Positions 1-8,911 of a stretch of DNA of 64,000 nt are shown one piece after another (position 1 is the stretch's first letter; every line of letters begins with the position of its first letter). Source of the DNA: Legionella adelaidensis (lineage in GTDB: Bacteria; Pseudomonadota; Gammaproteobacteria; Legionellales; Legionellaceae); NCBI RefSeq assembly GCF_900637865.1, contig NZ_LR134418.1, positions 372,001 to 436,000 of the forward strand. The letters are read 5' to 3'. Below the pieces are notes generated by a model. That model was not told the origin of the DNA, did no database searches, and was given only the letters and a program-made list of their open reading frames with translations. The translations under genes were made by a program, and so were the position numbers.

Positions 1-1
1 A

Positions 2-2551
2 TCAGCCGAAGCTGCCGCTCCTGAGTATTTACAGGCTGTTTTCTTAAAAATACGCGATACCTTTACATCAGTTGTTCCCTTGCATTCCATTGATCCATGG
101 GTTATGCAAATGTTTGTCCAAGACGAATACTCTCTTGAGCCAGTACTTGATCATATCAAAAAGACACTTCCCGAAAACTTACAAGACACTTCATTAACTC
201 AAGATTATTTAAAACGATTAGAAGATTTGTATCATAAAATGTCACAACCTGAAGGATTATTCATTGATCCCAAGACTGGCTCCCCTTATCGTGGAAGAAG
301 GCGTCGTATTCGAGTTCTTTTTTATCGGCAGTTACATCAAACTAATCTTTCTCGTGAAACTGCATTACTAGAGCATCAAGAAGTAATTAATCAAATTGAA
401 ATTAAATTGCGCTCTCCAGGGCTTGAAATAAAACGACTTGGAGGTAAGGATTACTACCAGTGGTGGGTACGGTGGTTCAATCCTAAGTCAGCGGATTTAC
501 TTTTAAATCAACATTCTTATCCTCAGCCGGTTCCAGCAGGATTTAATTTAGCGCAAAACATTTTATTTTCTCCTCCCGAAAGTGATTCTAAAGGATTTAT
601 TTTTGAGAAAACCCATCAAAGAATTTTATACGTGGATGGGTTAAAAGAAGTTCCTGTTATTGGCTTGCTATCGCGTGAACGCCAACAAGCTAATCCCAAA
701 CATCGCTATGCAATCTTAGATACATTACCTGAAGGCAGTATTTACACCATACAAGTTGTATTCGCTCATGATGCTACCTTAGACGCTCATCTTACACGAT
801 TAGAAAAAGGTATCGTGGGCACTAGTTTGAAACCTGAGGTAGTTAGAAATGATATTAGAGCTGCGCGTAACGAATTAAGTATGGGAAATCGGCTTTTTTG
901 GGTTAACCAAGCTGTGATGTACCAAGCAAAAGATGATCTTGATGCTCAAAACATTGAAAAACGACTCCATAATATTTTCAATGAAGCGAAAATGCCATTG
1001 ATTCATTCGCAATTCGATTTACATCCACTTAATTCTTTTCTAAATGCTCTACCTTTTAATTTTGATCCATTTTATGCGCGTAAATACCTTTGTTTTGATC
1101 GTTTAATGTATGCCACTGAATTAGCTTCTTTACTACCTGTGTACGGCAGAAACCAAGGAGCGAGACATCTTCCATGCTTTCCATTTTTCAATCGATTGGG
1201 AGAGCCTATTTTCTTTGATTTACTCCATCATGATTTTATTAGCCAAAATTCACACTGTGCAATTTTTGCTAATTCCGGTGGTGGTAAGTCTGTTCTGATT
1301 GGCTGGATGGTGCAATCCCTATTAGCTATGAAAAAAGCACGTATCGTACTTTTTGAAATGGGCAACTCCTTTGATCGTATGCTAACGCATTGCGAGAAAC
1401 ATGGACTTAAAACCAAACAACTCCTTTTATCAAATCAAAAAGATAAAGCTATTCCTCTCAATCCTTTCTGTGATGCCTATAAAGCATTACCTGAGATAAG
1501 CGAACAGTCAGAAAACATTGCTATAGAGCTACAAAAATTAAAAGTAGAACGATCACTCATTGCAAACAATGAAGAACTTGATTGTCAAAATGAATCCCGC
1601 TCTTATTTAGCAGAATTAGCTTTGGCCTTGCGAACAATGATTACCGAGGCCAATGTGCGTGAGGAAGAGAGCTTTACTTTAGCCGATGAAACCCTACTCA
1701 TTGAAATATTAAGTGATGCTATTTACGACTCAGCGCAAAAAAATATTCCACAAATGCTTACTGAGCACATCCTAGCAGCTTTTGAAAGACGAATTAATGT
1801 CGAAAAAGTGTCTCGTAAAAAAGAGCGCTTACACGATATGGCTGACCGATTAAAAAGCTATGTAATTAATCCCGCCAAAGCACGCTTTTTTAATGTACCC
1901 ACAGAACCTTTAGATGATTTTGATATTTTCCATATTGATATTTCTGCTATCAAAGAGGACAAAGGCAAACTGGCATTAGTTATGGTTTCTCTTTTGCCTC
2001 GAATTTTAGCATTAGCTGAAAGTACTCAAAATGATACGCGTCCAATGTTTCTCGTAATCGATGAAGCCCATATTCAATTCGAAATAGACGTAATTGTTGC
2101 TTATGCCACCTTACTCGCAAAAGTTGCGCGTAAATTAGGGCTTTGGCTTATTCCTCTTACGCAAAATATAGCAGACATGAGTTCTGCTAAAGCAACTAAA
2201 ATTTTATCCCTGATAGAAACATGGATTGTATTAGGCTTAGATGAAAATGAGCTGGCTAATATAAAAAAATTCAAAACGCTCACTCCACAGCAAGAAGCTC
2301 TCATTCGAGATATTGATTCCCAGAAAGGCCTATATTCTGAAGCCGTTCTTCTAGGCACACGGTATCAAGGATTATTTCGTGTCATCCCCCCGCGTTATTT
2401 ACTTGCTTTGCTAATGAATGAAAAGAATGAAAAAGCTGCTCGTAATGAATTGGAGAAAGAACATGACGTCCTTGCTGCTGCTGAAATTATGGCTGAAAGG
2501 CTCGAAAAGCCTAAGAAAACTAATGATTCTAGGACTTATTTTTATGACTAA
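2..2551 (+). CDS. traC: TraC, F-type conjugation ATPase (5' end outside window)
   Basis: This is the VirB4-like ATPase of an F-type type IV secretion system, which powers pilus assembly and DNA transfer at the inner membrane. The frame is open to the left edge, so the true start lies outside the window; a TTG at 80 is only an internal candidate. A Walker A motif (NSGGGKS, nt 1271-1291) and a Walker B motif ending DEAH (near nt 2044-2070) are visible. About 850 residues are present, close to full length for TraC. The gene overlaps traU by 29 nt, which fits an operon. Family assignment rests on the ATPase motifs plus the traU/traH/traG/traD neighbours. Confidence 0.93.
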   Translation, partial: SAEAAAPEYLQAVFLKIRDTFTSVVPLHSIDPWVMQMFVQDEYSLEPVLDHIKKTLPENLQDTSLTQDYLKRLEDLYHKMSQPEGLFIDPKTGSPYRGRRRRIRVLFYRQLHQTNLSRETALLEHQEVINQIEIKLRSPGLEIKRLGGKDYYQWWVRWFNPKSADLLLNQHSYPQPVPAGFNLAQNILFSPPESDSKGFIFEKTHQRILYVDGLKEVPVIGLLSRERQQANPKHRYAILDTLPEGSIYTIQVVFAHDATLDAHLTRLEKGIVGTSLKPEVVRNDIRAARNELSMGNRLFWVNQAVMYQAKDDLDAQNIEKRLHNIFNEAKMPLIHSQFDLHPLNSFLNALPFNFDPFYARKYLCFDRLMYATELASLLPVYGRNQGARHLPCFPFFNRLGEPIFFDLLHHDFISQNSHCAIFANSGGGKSVLIGWMVQSLLAMKKARIVLFEMGNSFDRMLTHCEKHGLKTKQLLLSNQKDKAIPLNPFCDAYKALPEISEQSENIAIELQKLKVERSLIANNEELDCQNESRSYLAELALALRTMITEANVREEESFTLADETLLIEILSDAIYDSAQKNIPQMLTEHILAAFERRINVEKVSRKKERLHDMADRLKSYVINPAKARFFNVPTEPLDDFDIFHIDISAIKEDKGKLALVMVSLLPRILALAESTQNDTRPMFLVIDEAHIQFEIDVIVAYATLLAKVARKLGLWLIPLTQNIADMSSAKATKILSLIETWIVLGLDENELANIKKFKTLTPQQEALIRDIDSQKGLYSEAVLLGTRYQGLFRVIPPRYLLALLMNEKNEKAARNELEKEHDVLAAAEIMAERLEKPKKTNDSRTYFYD

Positions 2552-3518
2552 TCTTTCTTATGCGATGGAAAGTACAAAGCCTCCTAACCCAATAAATACT
2601 TTCTCGATTATGACTCGAGTTTTTCAAAAAATTTTTACTAATAGCCACTATAAAATAATTGGTTCTTGCACTTGGAAGGTTAAAAGTTTCCCACCAAAAA
2701 TAGCTATAACTCCCTCTATTGAACAATATTTACCAGATCTGATCATTACAGTGAGCAATAAACCTGAAGAAAGCCCATGGCTAGAAGCAAGACTTTTATA
2801 TGAGAATTCTACCAACCGTAAGGTGTACCAAAAAGCATATAAGGCAGTTACAGGCTTTGCCTTAGGTTTTGGAAATGATAGTGGACAAATAACTAATTTA
2901 CACATGAATGATGAAAGGACTCGCGTAGTAGATGTAATTGGCAGTCCAGCCGCATTTTATCGATTTCCTTTTCTATCTCATCGCGCAGAAACAGGTTTCG
3001 GAATTCCCTATTACCTGGCAGAAGCAGATGCAGTCATGGATAGAACCGAAGCCGCAGAAATTTTATATATGGCTACACACCCGCATCTACTTATTACTCA
3101 TGATATTGGCACTGCAACGGACCATTGGGGACCAGAAATACCCAGGTTAATGCGAGTAACACAGCCTTATAACTTTCGAGCTTCTGTAGTAGCGGCCATG
3201 CATGCAGCCGACATAGTAACCAATAACAACACTCTACATGTTACCAAATCAACCCAGAATTCTTGTGGTAAAAATTGCGTAGTTGCCAATGCCATTTATG
3301 ATCCACAAAATTCAAAAGTGATCTGGCAAGAAGTATACCCTCTTAATCGTATCATCCACCCGGGTGATTCTAATGACTTTGGCATTAAGGATGATAAGGC
3401 GGGGAACGGTAACTACGTCTTTGTACTTTGGCGAAAGTATAGAGGTTGCATTCAACACCGCGGGAAGATTATTAAATCTTTAACTTTTCCAAAAGTAGGA
3501 AAACCACAAAAACGATAG
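2523..3518 (+). CDS. traU: TraU, conjugal pilus assembly protein
   Basis: TraU is a periplasmic protein required for F-type mating-pair formation and DNA transfer. I chose the ATG at 2523 because it gives a short hydrophobic signal peptide (MILGLIFMTNLSYA) and a product of 331 residues, near the usual TraU length; a longer frame from 2418 would run deep into traC without a signal sequence. The mature part begins with the TraU-like SCTWK segment and has further cysteines (for example SCGKNC) suited to disulfides. It is translationally coupled to traC by overlap. In F the genes trbI and traW lie between traC and traU; here they do not. Confidence 0.9.
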   Translation: MILGLIFMTNLSYAMESTKPPNPINTFSIMTRVFQKIFTNSHYKIIGSCTWKVKSFPPKIAITPSIEQYLPDLIITVSNKPEESPWLEARLLYENSTNRKVYQKAYKAVTGFALGFGNDSGQITNLHMNDERTRVVDVIGSPAAFYRFPFLSHRAETGFGIPYYLAEADAVMDRTEAAEILYMATHPHLLITHDIGTATDHWGPEIPRLMRVTQPYNFRASVVAAMHAADIVTNNNTLHVTKSTQNSCGKNCVVANAIYDPQNSKVIWQEVYPLNRIIHPGDSNDFGIKDDKAGNGNYVFVLWRKYRGCIQHRGKIIKSLTFPKVGKPQKR

Positions 3519-3527
3519 GACGATATC

Positions 3528-4895
3528 ATGCTAAAAAACTTTATGGTTCTTATTTCCCTTTTCCCATCCTTACTTATTGCCGGTAATTTTATGCCTAGCG
3601 AATCAGATTATTACTATGAACTTGGTGGTACTTCGAATTTATTTGTACCCCCAGTAAACAAAGACCAAACTATTACTATAGGTGCTGATGTTGATGGTCG
3701 GCTTGGCTTTTCTTGTAGTGGATTTAATCCGGTAGTTTCTATAACCAATACATTTCAGGACTTAAAAAATTCTGTTGTTAATATTCCTGCTGGGGTCATT
3801 AACAATTTAAAAGGATCCGTTGCAGGATATCCGCTTTATAAACTACAACAATCTATGCCAGCGCTTTATAACGTTTTACAAAATACAGCCTCTTTCGCAC
3901 AAAATGAATTTTCTCTTAAAGTTAAAGATTGCTATGAGGTGAAAGAGTCCCTCGAAGATAATCAATCACCCATGGAAGGACTGCTTTCAGTATCCGATAG
4001 CCAAGGATGGCTAGAGGCCTATAAACGCTCAAAAATGGAAAATGTGGATATAACCCAGGCTGCTAAAAGCATTGCTAAAAAGCGTGATGAATACGGCCTA
4101 CCTTGGATTGGTCATGAAAAAGGAAACGCAGGCGGAAAATTTCAAAGACCAATTAAAGTCATTAATGATGTCGTTATTGCGGGTTATAACATCTTGCTTG
4201 AAAGAAAACCTTTAGATTCTTTAGACAAACCCTCTGTTAAAAACCCAATGACGCAAAGCTGGCCGAAACCAATGGATGCTGCTAATTGGGCAGTCAAAGT
4301 ATTAGGGGATATAAAAGTAAGCACCAGTGACAATAAACAAAATCATGATGCCAAAGCGGGTATTGGTCTTTCAGCACTTCTACAGAGTTGCGTAAATGCG
4401 AATACATGTAGTCAAAATATTGCCAAAGCGCTTTGGAAATTAGTAGATGGAAGTTGGGCGCTTACCGAAGAAAATTTAAATAAAGTAAGCGCGTCTAATT
4501 TATTAATTACCGATGAAGTAATTATCACAATTCAACACATGCCAAGAGAAGAGCAACTCCTTACCGTATCAAAATTGGCAGAGGAAATTGCAGTACAAAA
4601 CATGCTGGATAAAGCCTTAATGATGCGCAGGATTCTTCAAGCAGGATTACAAGTCCAAGAAGTGCAGAATTTGAAACCCGCACAAAATATGGTTCTCTTT
4701 GCCTTGAAGAAACTAGACAGTGATATTCATTCGTTATCTTTTGAAAACGATGTCCGAAAGAAAATGATGACCGAAACCCTTGGCACTGTTATGGAGACAC
4801 GTCATCAAGGACAGAATAAGAACATTCCTGGACAAGATCGTGAACAACCCATGGTGAAAAATGGCGCGATTTATGTTCAAGAAAAGGGGGCATAA
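3528..4895 (+). CDS. traH: TraH, conjugal pilus assembly protein
   Basis: TraH is a periplasmic/outer-membrane-associated factor for F-type pilus extension. The 455-residue length matches the F TraH family (about 458). The N-terminus has a short hydrophobic signal segment (MLKNFMVLISLFPSLLIAGN), followed by a repeated Cys pattern and a helical, coiled-coil-prone C-terminal half. The gene begins 9 nt after traU and ends 2 nt before traG, so it belongs to the same operon. In F, several genes (trbC, traN, trbE, traF and others) separate traU and traH; none is present here. Identity is based on length, position and general sequence character. Confidence 0.88.
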   Translation: MLKNFMVLISLFPSLLIAGNFMPSESDYYYELGGTSNLFVPPVNKDQTITIGADVDGRLGFSCSGFNPVVSITNTFQDLKNSVVNIPAGVINNLKGSVAGYPLYKLQQSMPALYNVLQNTASFAQNEFSLKVKDCYEVKESLEDNQSPMEGLLSVSDSQGWLEAYKRSKMENVDITQAAKSIAKKRDEYGLPWIGHEKGNAGGKFQRPIKVINDVVIAGYNILLERKPLDSLDKPSVKNPMTQSWPKPMDAANWAVKVLGDIKVSTSDNKQNHDAKAGIGLSALLQSCVNANTCSQNIAKALWKLVDGSWALTEENLNKVSASNLLITDEVIITIQHMPREEQLLTVSKLAEEIAVQNMLDKALMMRRILQAGLQVQEVQNLKPAQNMVLFALKKLDSDIHSLSFENDVRKKMMTETLGTVMETRHQGQNKNIPGQDREQPMVKNGAIYVQEKGA

Positions 4896-4897
4896 CC

Positions 4898-6451
4898 ATG
4901 ATAGTTTTTAACCCCTTGTCACTCTATACCACCTATCTTGGATGGCAACAGTATGAAGTACTATTTAGTGCTCTTTGGCAAACAGGACTTTTATATCTAG
5001 GCTTTCTTGCGGTTGGATTTCGTTTTCTTAAAAATGTGCTTAACCCTGCAGGAGCTTTTTATGCTGTTGAACATGCTTTAAATAATTTCCTGTATGAGCT
5101 AGCAGTTACATTTTTAATTTGCGCCCTATTTATATACCCGTGCGTGCCTCTGCAAACAAAAGCTTTACAATTTAAACCGATATGTGGAATGAAAAGTCCC
5201 ACAACGGCTGTTATTGGTGATAGTGGTACTACTTATGATGAAGCATTTGCTGATTTAATAACCAATGACGTAAGAATCCCCATTGGCTTTGCCATCATCC
5301 AAAATTTTACTTCTAGCCTCACCTACGGTTTGATGAAAGTCACCGGCTGTACCGATAGTTTGCAATCGATACAGGGGGATTTAGTCTCCACTTATTTACC
5401 CAGTGATATACGCAAACAAGCGCTTCAATTTCACCGTCAATGTTTTATTGAAGCAAGAACGCAGTTTAATAGTGAAAAACACGAAAATAGTGAATTAGAG
5501 TCCATGCTTAAACGTTATGGTGGAGAGGAAGATTTAAATTGGATGGGTTCTAAAATCTTCCAAAAAATGTATTACAACAAACTGCACGCTCGCCAACCAG
5601 TTCCAGGATTTACTTTTAACCAAGCACCAAATCAAAACTTAAAAAAAGCAGCTAACCGGGGCGATATTAAACCTGAACAACTTCCTGAAGATGGCTATCC
5701 TAGCTGCCAGCAATGGTGGAATCAAATTCGTCGCGATCTAGTGCAGGTTTCAAACCATGCGAGCTTTTTTAATCGCCATCTAAATTATTATGCAATGCTT
5801 GATCGGGTTAAGAAGTATAAAGCAACCCACCCCAAAGCCTGGAAGGCGAACATCAGTGCTGAAGACTACATTGCAAAAATGTTACTAAATGAAAGCAAAG
5901 ATATACAAACCAATGCAGTAAAAAATTTAATGGATAATAATAACAGTAAAGTAGGTTCCGCCATTACACACACCTTAGTAAATGCTGGGCAATGGGTTAA
6001 ATCATGGACGGTGACCCCTCTTAAAAGAGAGTCGGTTATGCAAACATTGCCCGTTATGCAGGCCTTTTTCATGTTTTTTTTAATAATCCTCACCCCTTTA
6101 GTCCTTTCATTGAGCTGCTACAGTCCAAAAGCTTTAGGAAGTATTTGTGCTTTATTTGTAATGGTTATTTTTCTACAGTATCTCTGGCACTTGGTTGGAT
6201 TTATTGAACGTTCAGTGCTAGATCCCCTCGGAGAGAATGAGACAGTAGCCGCCATGAAAAATATGGCAGTTATCTTTTATTTTATAGCACCAGTACTTCT
6301 ACTTAGATTATCGAGTCATTTTGGAGGTGCGGCTAGTTCAGGATTAATGGATTTAGTTAGTGCAGGTGATAGCCATAGCGACCAAATGACAAACACTGGA
6401 ATTCAAGTGGCTAAAACAGGAGCAAAGATTGCCTCAGGAGTAGTTCGGTGA
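4898..6451 (+). CDS. traG: TraG N-terminal-type mating-pair stabilisation protein, short form
   Basis: This 517-residue inner-membrane protein fits the N-terminal half of F-type TraG, which acts in pilus assembly. It has hydrophobic segments near residues 25-45 and 60-85 and a cluster from about residue 385 to 480. F TraG is about 938 residues, with a long periplasmic C-terminal part involved in mating-pair stabilisation and entry exclusion. That part is absent: the protein stops soon after the last membrane helices. The stop codon overlaps a GTG start of the next small gene (GTGA). The short form may be normal for this ICE family rather than a truncation. Confidence 0.85.
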   Translation: MIVFNPLSLYTTYLGWQQYEVLFSALWQTGLLYLGFLAVGFRFLKNVLNPAGAFYAVEHALNNFLYELAVTFLICALFIYPCVPLQTKALQFKPICGMKSPTTAVIGDSGTTYDEAFADLITNDVRIPIGFAIIQNFTSSLTYGLMKVTGCTDSLQSIQGDLVSTYLPSDIRKQALQFHRQCFIEARTQFNSEKHENSELESMLKRYGGEEDLNWMGSKIFQKMYYNKLHARQPVPGFTFNQAPNQNLKKAANRGDIKPEQLPEDGYPSCQQWWNQIRRDLVQVSNHASFFNRHLNYYAMLDRVKKYKATHPKAWKANISAEDYIAKMLLNESKDIQTNAVKNLMDNNNSKVGSAITHTLVNAGQWVKSWTVTPLKRESVMQTLPVMQAFFMFFLIILTPLVLSLSCYSPKALGSICALFVMVIFLQYLWHLVGFIERSVLDPLGENETVAAMKNMAVIFYFIAPVLLLRLSSHFGGAASSGLMDLVSAGDSHSDQMTNTGIQVAKTGAKIASGVVR

Positions 6452-6648
6452 ATATCTTACAGATCCTTTCTAAGGAAGGCTTCTTTATATTCAAAAGCAC
6501 TAATCAATCCCGAATCAAATTTTTGCTGCGTCTCATAAAAAGGTATGTAATTTTTGCTAGGTCTTTCTTCGGCAATACCAAGAATGCCATTCAAAACTAC
6601 GCTCAAAAGACGAAAAACTCTTTTCATCAGGAGCTCTCCCTATGTTAA
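6448..6648 (+). CDS. small basic protein of unknown function in the tra operon
   Basis: A 66-residue reading frame begins with GTG inside the traG stop codon (GTGA) and ends 7 nt inside the following gene. That tight overlap on both sides is the main reason to believe it is translated. The product is rich in Lys, Arg, Asn and Phe, with an amphipathic central part (IKFLLRLIKRYVIFARSFF). No family is recognised. It could be a chance frame filling the gap between traG and the next gene, so confidence is low. Confidence 0.4.
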   Translation: MNILQILSKEGFFIFKSTNQSRIKFLLRLIKRYVIFARSFFGNTKNAIQNYAQKTKNSFHQELSLC

Positions 6649-6971
6649 TAAAATATATCCGTTCAACCATTATAGTAATAACGCAATCTATTTTGCCAAT
6701 CCTTGGTTTACTTATCTGCACTCCATTGCTTCTAGAAAGCAACGCACTGAATACAGTACGCCACTCACTAGTGAGATTAAACGCATGGTTTCTCTTATTT
6801 CATGGATTATTTTATTTTTTTCTTGTTCTTTTATGGCCAAAGGTTGTCTCACGCTATAGGGCTCAAAACCACCTAAACGCTGAGCAAATAAAAATTGCTC
6901 TAAACATACGCTGGTATTTATTAGGGATTTTTTTGCTCATTGATAGTCTCGTCCTCTGGAGAAGCATTTGA
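6642..6971 (+). CDS. small inner-membrane protein upstream of traD
   Basis: This 109-residue protein has about three predicted membrane helices (near residues 10-30, 45-68 and 88-105) and a short charged loop (SRYRAQNHLNAEQ). An AGGAG ribosome binding site lies about 10 nt before the ATG. The stop overlaps the TTG start of traD by 4 nt (TTGA), suggesting translational coupling to the coupling protein. Small membrane partners adjacent to traD are common in conjugative operons, so a role in supporting TraD is an inference. I do not recognise a named family. Confidence 0.75.
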   Translation: MLIKYIRSTIIVITQSILPILGLLICTPLLLESNALNTVRHSLVRLNAWFLLFHGLFYFFLVLLWPKVVSRYRAQNHLNAEQIKIALNIRWYLLGIFLLIDSLVLWRSI

Positions 6972-8899
6972 AAGATTACCCTATTAATAATTTATTGCGC
7001 GAACCTTCAGAGATTTGGGCGGCAATAACTTTCTTCTCCATGGCAATACTCATTTATGTTCATCCCTATTATTTTCTTCTAACCTATCAAATGAGTAGAT
7101 ATGCACTATTTTCGCTATCAGTAATGGGAATATATCGAGCCTACCAAGCGTGGAAGGTTAAGCGATATCATAAAAGGCTCTTGGCCATGCCAACCTATTC
7201 TTTATCTTCCGTCCAAATTCCTGTATCAAAAAACTGGTTATTTCTCGGTAAAGGATTCCGCTGGCGACCAAGCCACACCCAGAAACTGCATCAAATAAAA
7301 CAGGTAAAGAATGAAAAATTTATGCAAAGAAAAAAATTTTATCAAACGGTTAGAGGATTTTGCCAAAAATACGAAAATAACCGTTTAACCAAGCTGCTAA
7401 ATAGCAGTTCAAGACTTAATCCTTTTAGACCAGACCCACCAGTGGGTGGAAGTCCTTTTCTCCATGGAGTCGGTGAAGAGGATAAACCGATTTATATACC
7501 CCAAGATGTGCGTGTAGGTCATACGTTTGTAGTGGGAACCACGCGAGTAGGGAAAACAAGACTAGCCAGTATTCTTATTAATCAGGATATTAGAAATGGA
7601 GATGCAGTAATCGTTGTGGATCCTAAAGGCGACCAGGAGTTAGTACGAGATATGATTGCAGCCTGTGAAATATCGGGGAGAAATAATGATTTTAAAATAG
7701 TTCATCTGGGGTTTCCTGATAAATCAGCGCGCTACAATCCACTCAAAAACTTTGATCAAATAAGTGAAGTAGCGACTCGTATAACTGATGCTATTTCTGC
7801 CGAAGGAGAAGGAAAGCAATTCGCAGCCTTTGCTTGGAAATACGTCAATATTGTTGCTATCTGCTTGGAGGAAATGAAGCAAGAAATCACTTACCAATCG
7901 ATAGCATTTTATATCAGTAGGCTTGATCAGTTGCTTATGAAATATGCAGACTCTATTTTGCCTAGCCATTATCCAAACTACCACTTTCAAATCGACGAAA
8001 TTATTGAAGAACACGATAGTAAAATTGGAAAAAATAACAAAACAAAATCACGGATGGAACGACATCAGGCAGTTATTGAATACGTCAAAAGCCACATTCA
8101 TAAAACCATCAAAAATAACAATGCCGAAGCCCTCCACGATCAAATTTTAATCGATTTGTATGATGCAGCTATCATGGATAAGCACTATTATGACAAAATC
8201 ACTGCTAGCGTTGGTCCAGTGTTATCTGAAATTAATAAAAGCAATGCTTCCAAAATTCTGTCTTCAAGGGCTGAGCTTGGAGATATTGAATTAATGGATG
8301 TAATTAAAAACAAGAAAGTCCTCTATATAGGATTAGATAGTTTAACAAACCCCAATATTGCCCAAGCAGTTGGAAAAGCTTTTCTTTCTGATTTGGTTTC
8401 TACAGCAGGAAAAATCTACAAGGAACCCAATGCTCGTTATACTCTAAATCTGCACTGTGATGAATTATCAGAAATTATCCAAGATTCCTTTGTTAAAATT
8501 CTCAATAAGGCAGGTGGAGCAGGATTCCAAGTTACTGCTTATGCGCAAACCATTCAGGATATGGAAGTGGCTTTGGGCTCTAAAGCAAAAGCTGAAGTTT
8601 CTGAAGGTAACTTTAATACCCTTATTATGATGCGAGTGAAAAATGAAGAAACTGCAAATCTTTTAGTTAAAGTTCTCCCTCAAGTGGGTGTAATTGGCCA
8701 TACTCAGGTTTCTATGGTTAATGATACCCCTCATGGAGAGGACGGGGTTTACTTTAATACTACAAATGAAGACCGCGTTCAGACGTCTTCTGTACCTATG
8801 ATTGGAGTGGATGATATTATTTCTTTGCCTAAAGGGCAGGCTTTTGTTTTAGTAAATGGAGGAGAAGTCTTTAAGATTAGGGTGCCTCTTCAGGTGTAA
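6968..8899 (+). CDS. traD: TraD, type IV coupling protein (VirD4-like)
   Basis: TraD is the ATPase that brings the relaxosome to the transfer channel at the inner membrane. Two membrane helices lie in the first 60 residues. A Walker A motif (VGTTRVGKTRL, around residue 190) and a Walker B-type VVDPKGD (around residue 217) follow; this wording resembles the SXT/TOL subfamily of TraD. The length of 643 residues is typical. The start is TTG, overlapping the upstream stop. A convergent gene begins 13 nt after its stop, so this is the last gene of the forward tra operon. The relaxase gene is not in the window. Confidence 0.93.
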   Translation: MKDYPINNLLREPSEIWAAITFFSMAILIYVHPYYFLLTYQMSRYALFSLSVMGIYRAYQAWKVKRYHKRLLAMPTYSLSSVQIPVSKNWLFLGKGFRWRPSHTQKLHQIKQVKNEKFMQRKKFYQTVRGFCQKYENNRLTKLLNSSSRLNPFRPDPPVGGSPFLHGVGEEDKPIYIPQDVRVGHTFVVGTTRVGKTRLASILINQDIRNGDAVIVVDPKGDQELVRDMIAACEISGRNNDFKIVHLGFPDKSARYNPLKNFDQISEVATRITDAISAEGEGKQFAAFAWKYVNIVAICLEEMKQEITYQSIAFYISRLDQLLMKYADSILPSHYPNYHFQIDEIIEEHDSKIGKNNKTKSRMERHQAVIEYVKSHIHKTIKNNNAEALHDQILIDLYDAAIMDKHYYDKITASVGPVLSEINKSNASKILSSRAELGDIELMDVIKNKKVLYIGLDSLTNPNIAQAVGKAFLSDLVSTAGKIYKEPNARYTLNLHCDELSEIIQDSFVKILNKAGGAGFQVTAYAQTIQDMEVALGSKAKAEVSEGNFNTLIMMRVKNEETANLLVKVLPQVGVIGHTQVSMVNDTPHGEDGVYFNTTNEDRVQTSSVPMIGVDDIISLPKGQAFVLVNGGEVFKIRVPLQV

Positions 8900-8911
8900 T
8901 TTTAAATATAT

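Noticed and set aside
6554-6859. A 101-residue frame overlapping the two small genes between traG and traD
   Set aside because: It is in another frame, without a ribosome site; the gene at 6642 has a good site and membrane helices and is coupled to traD.
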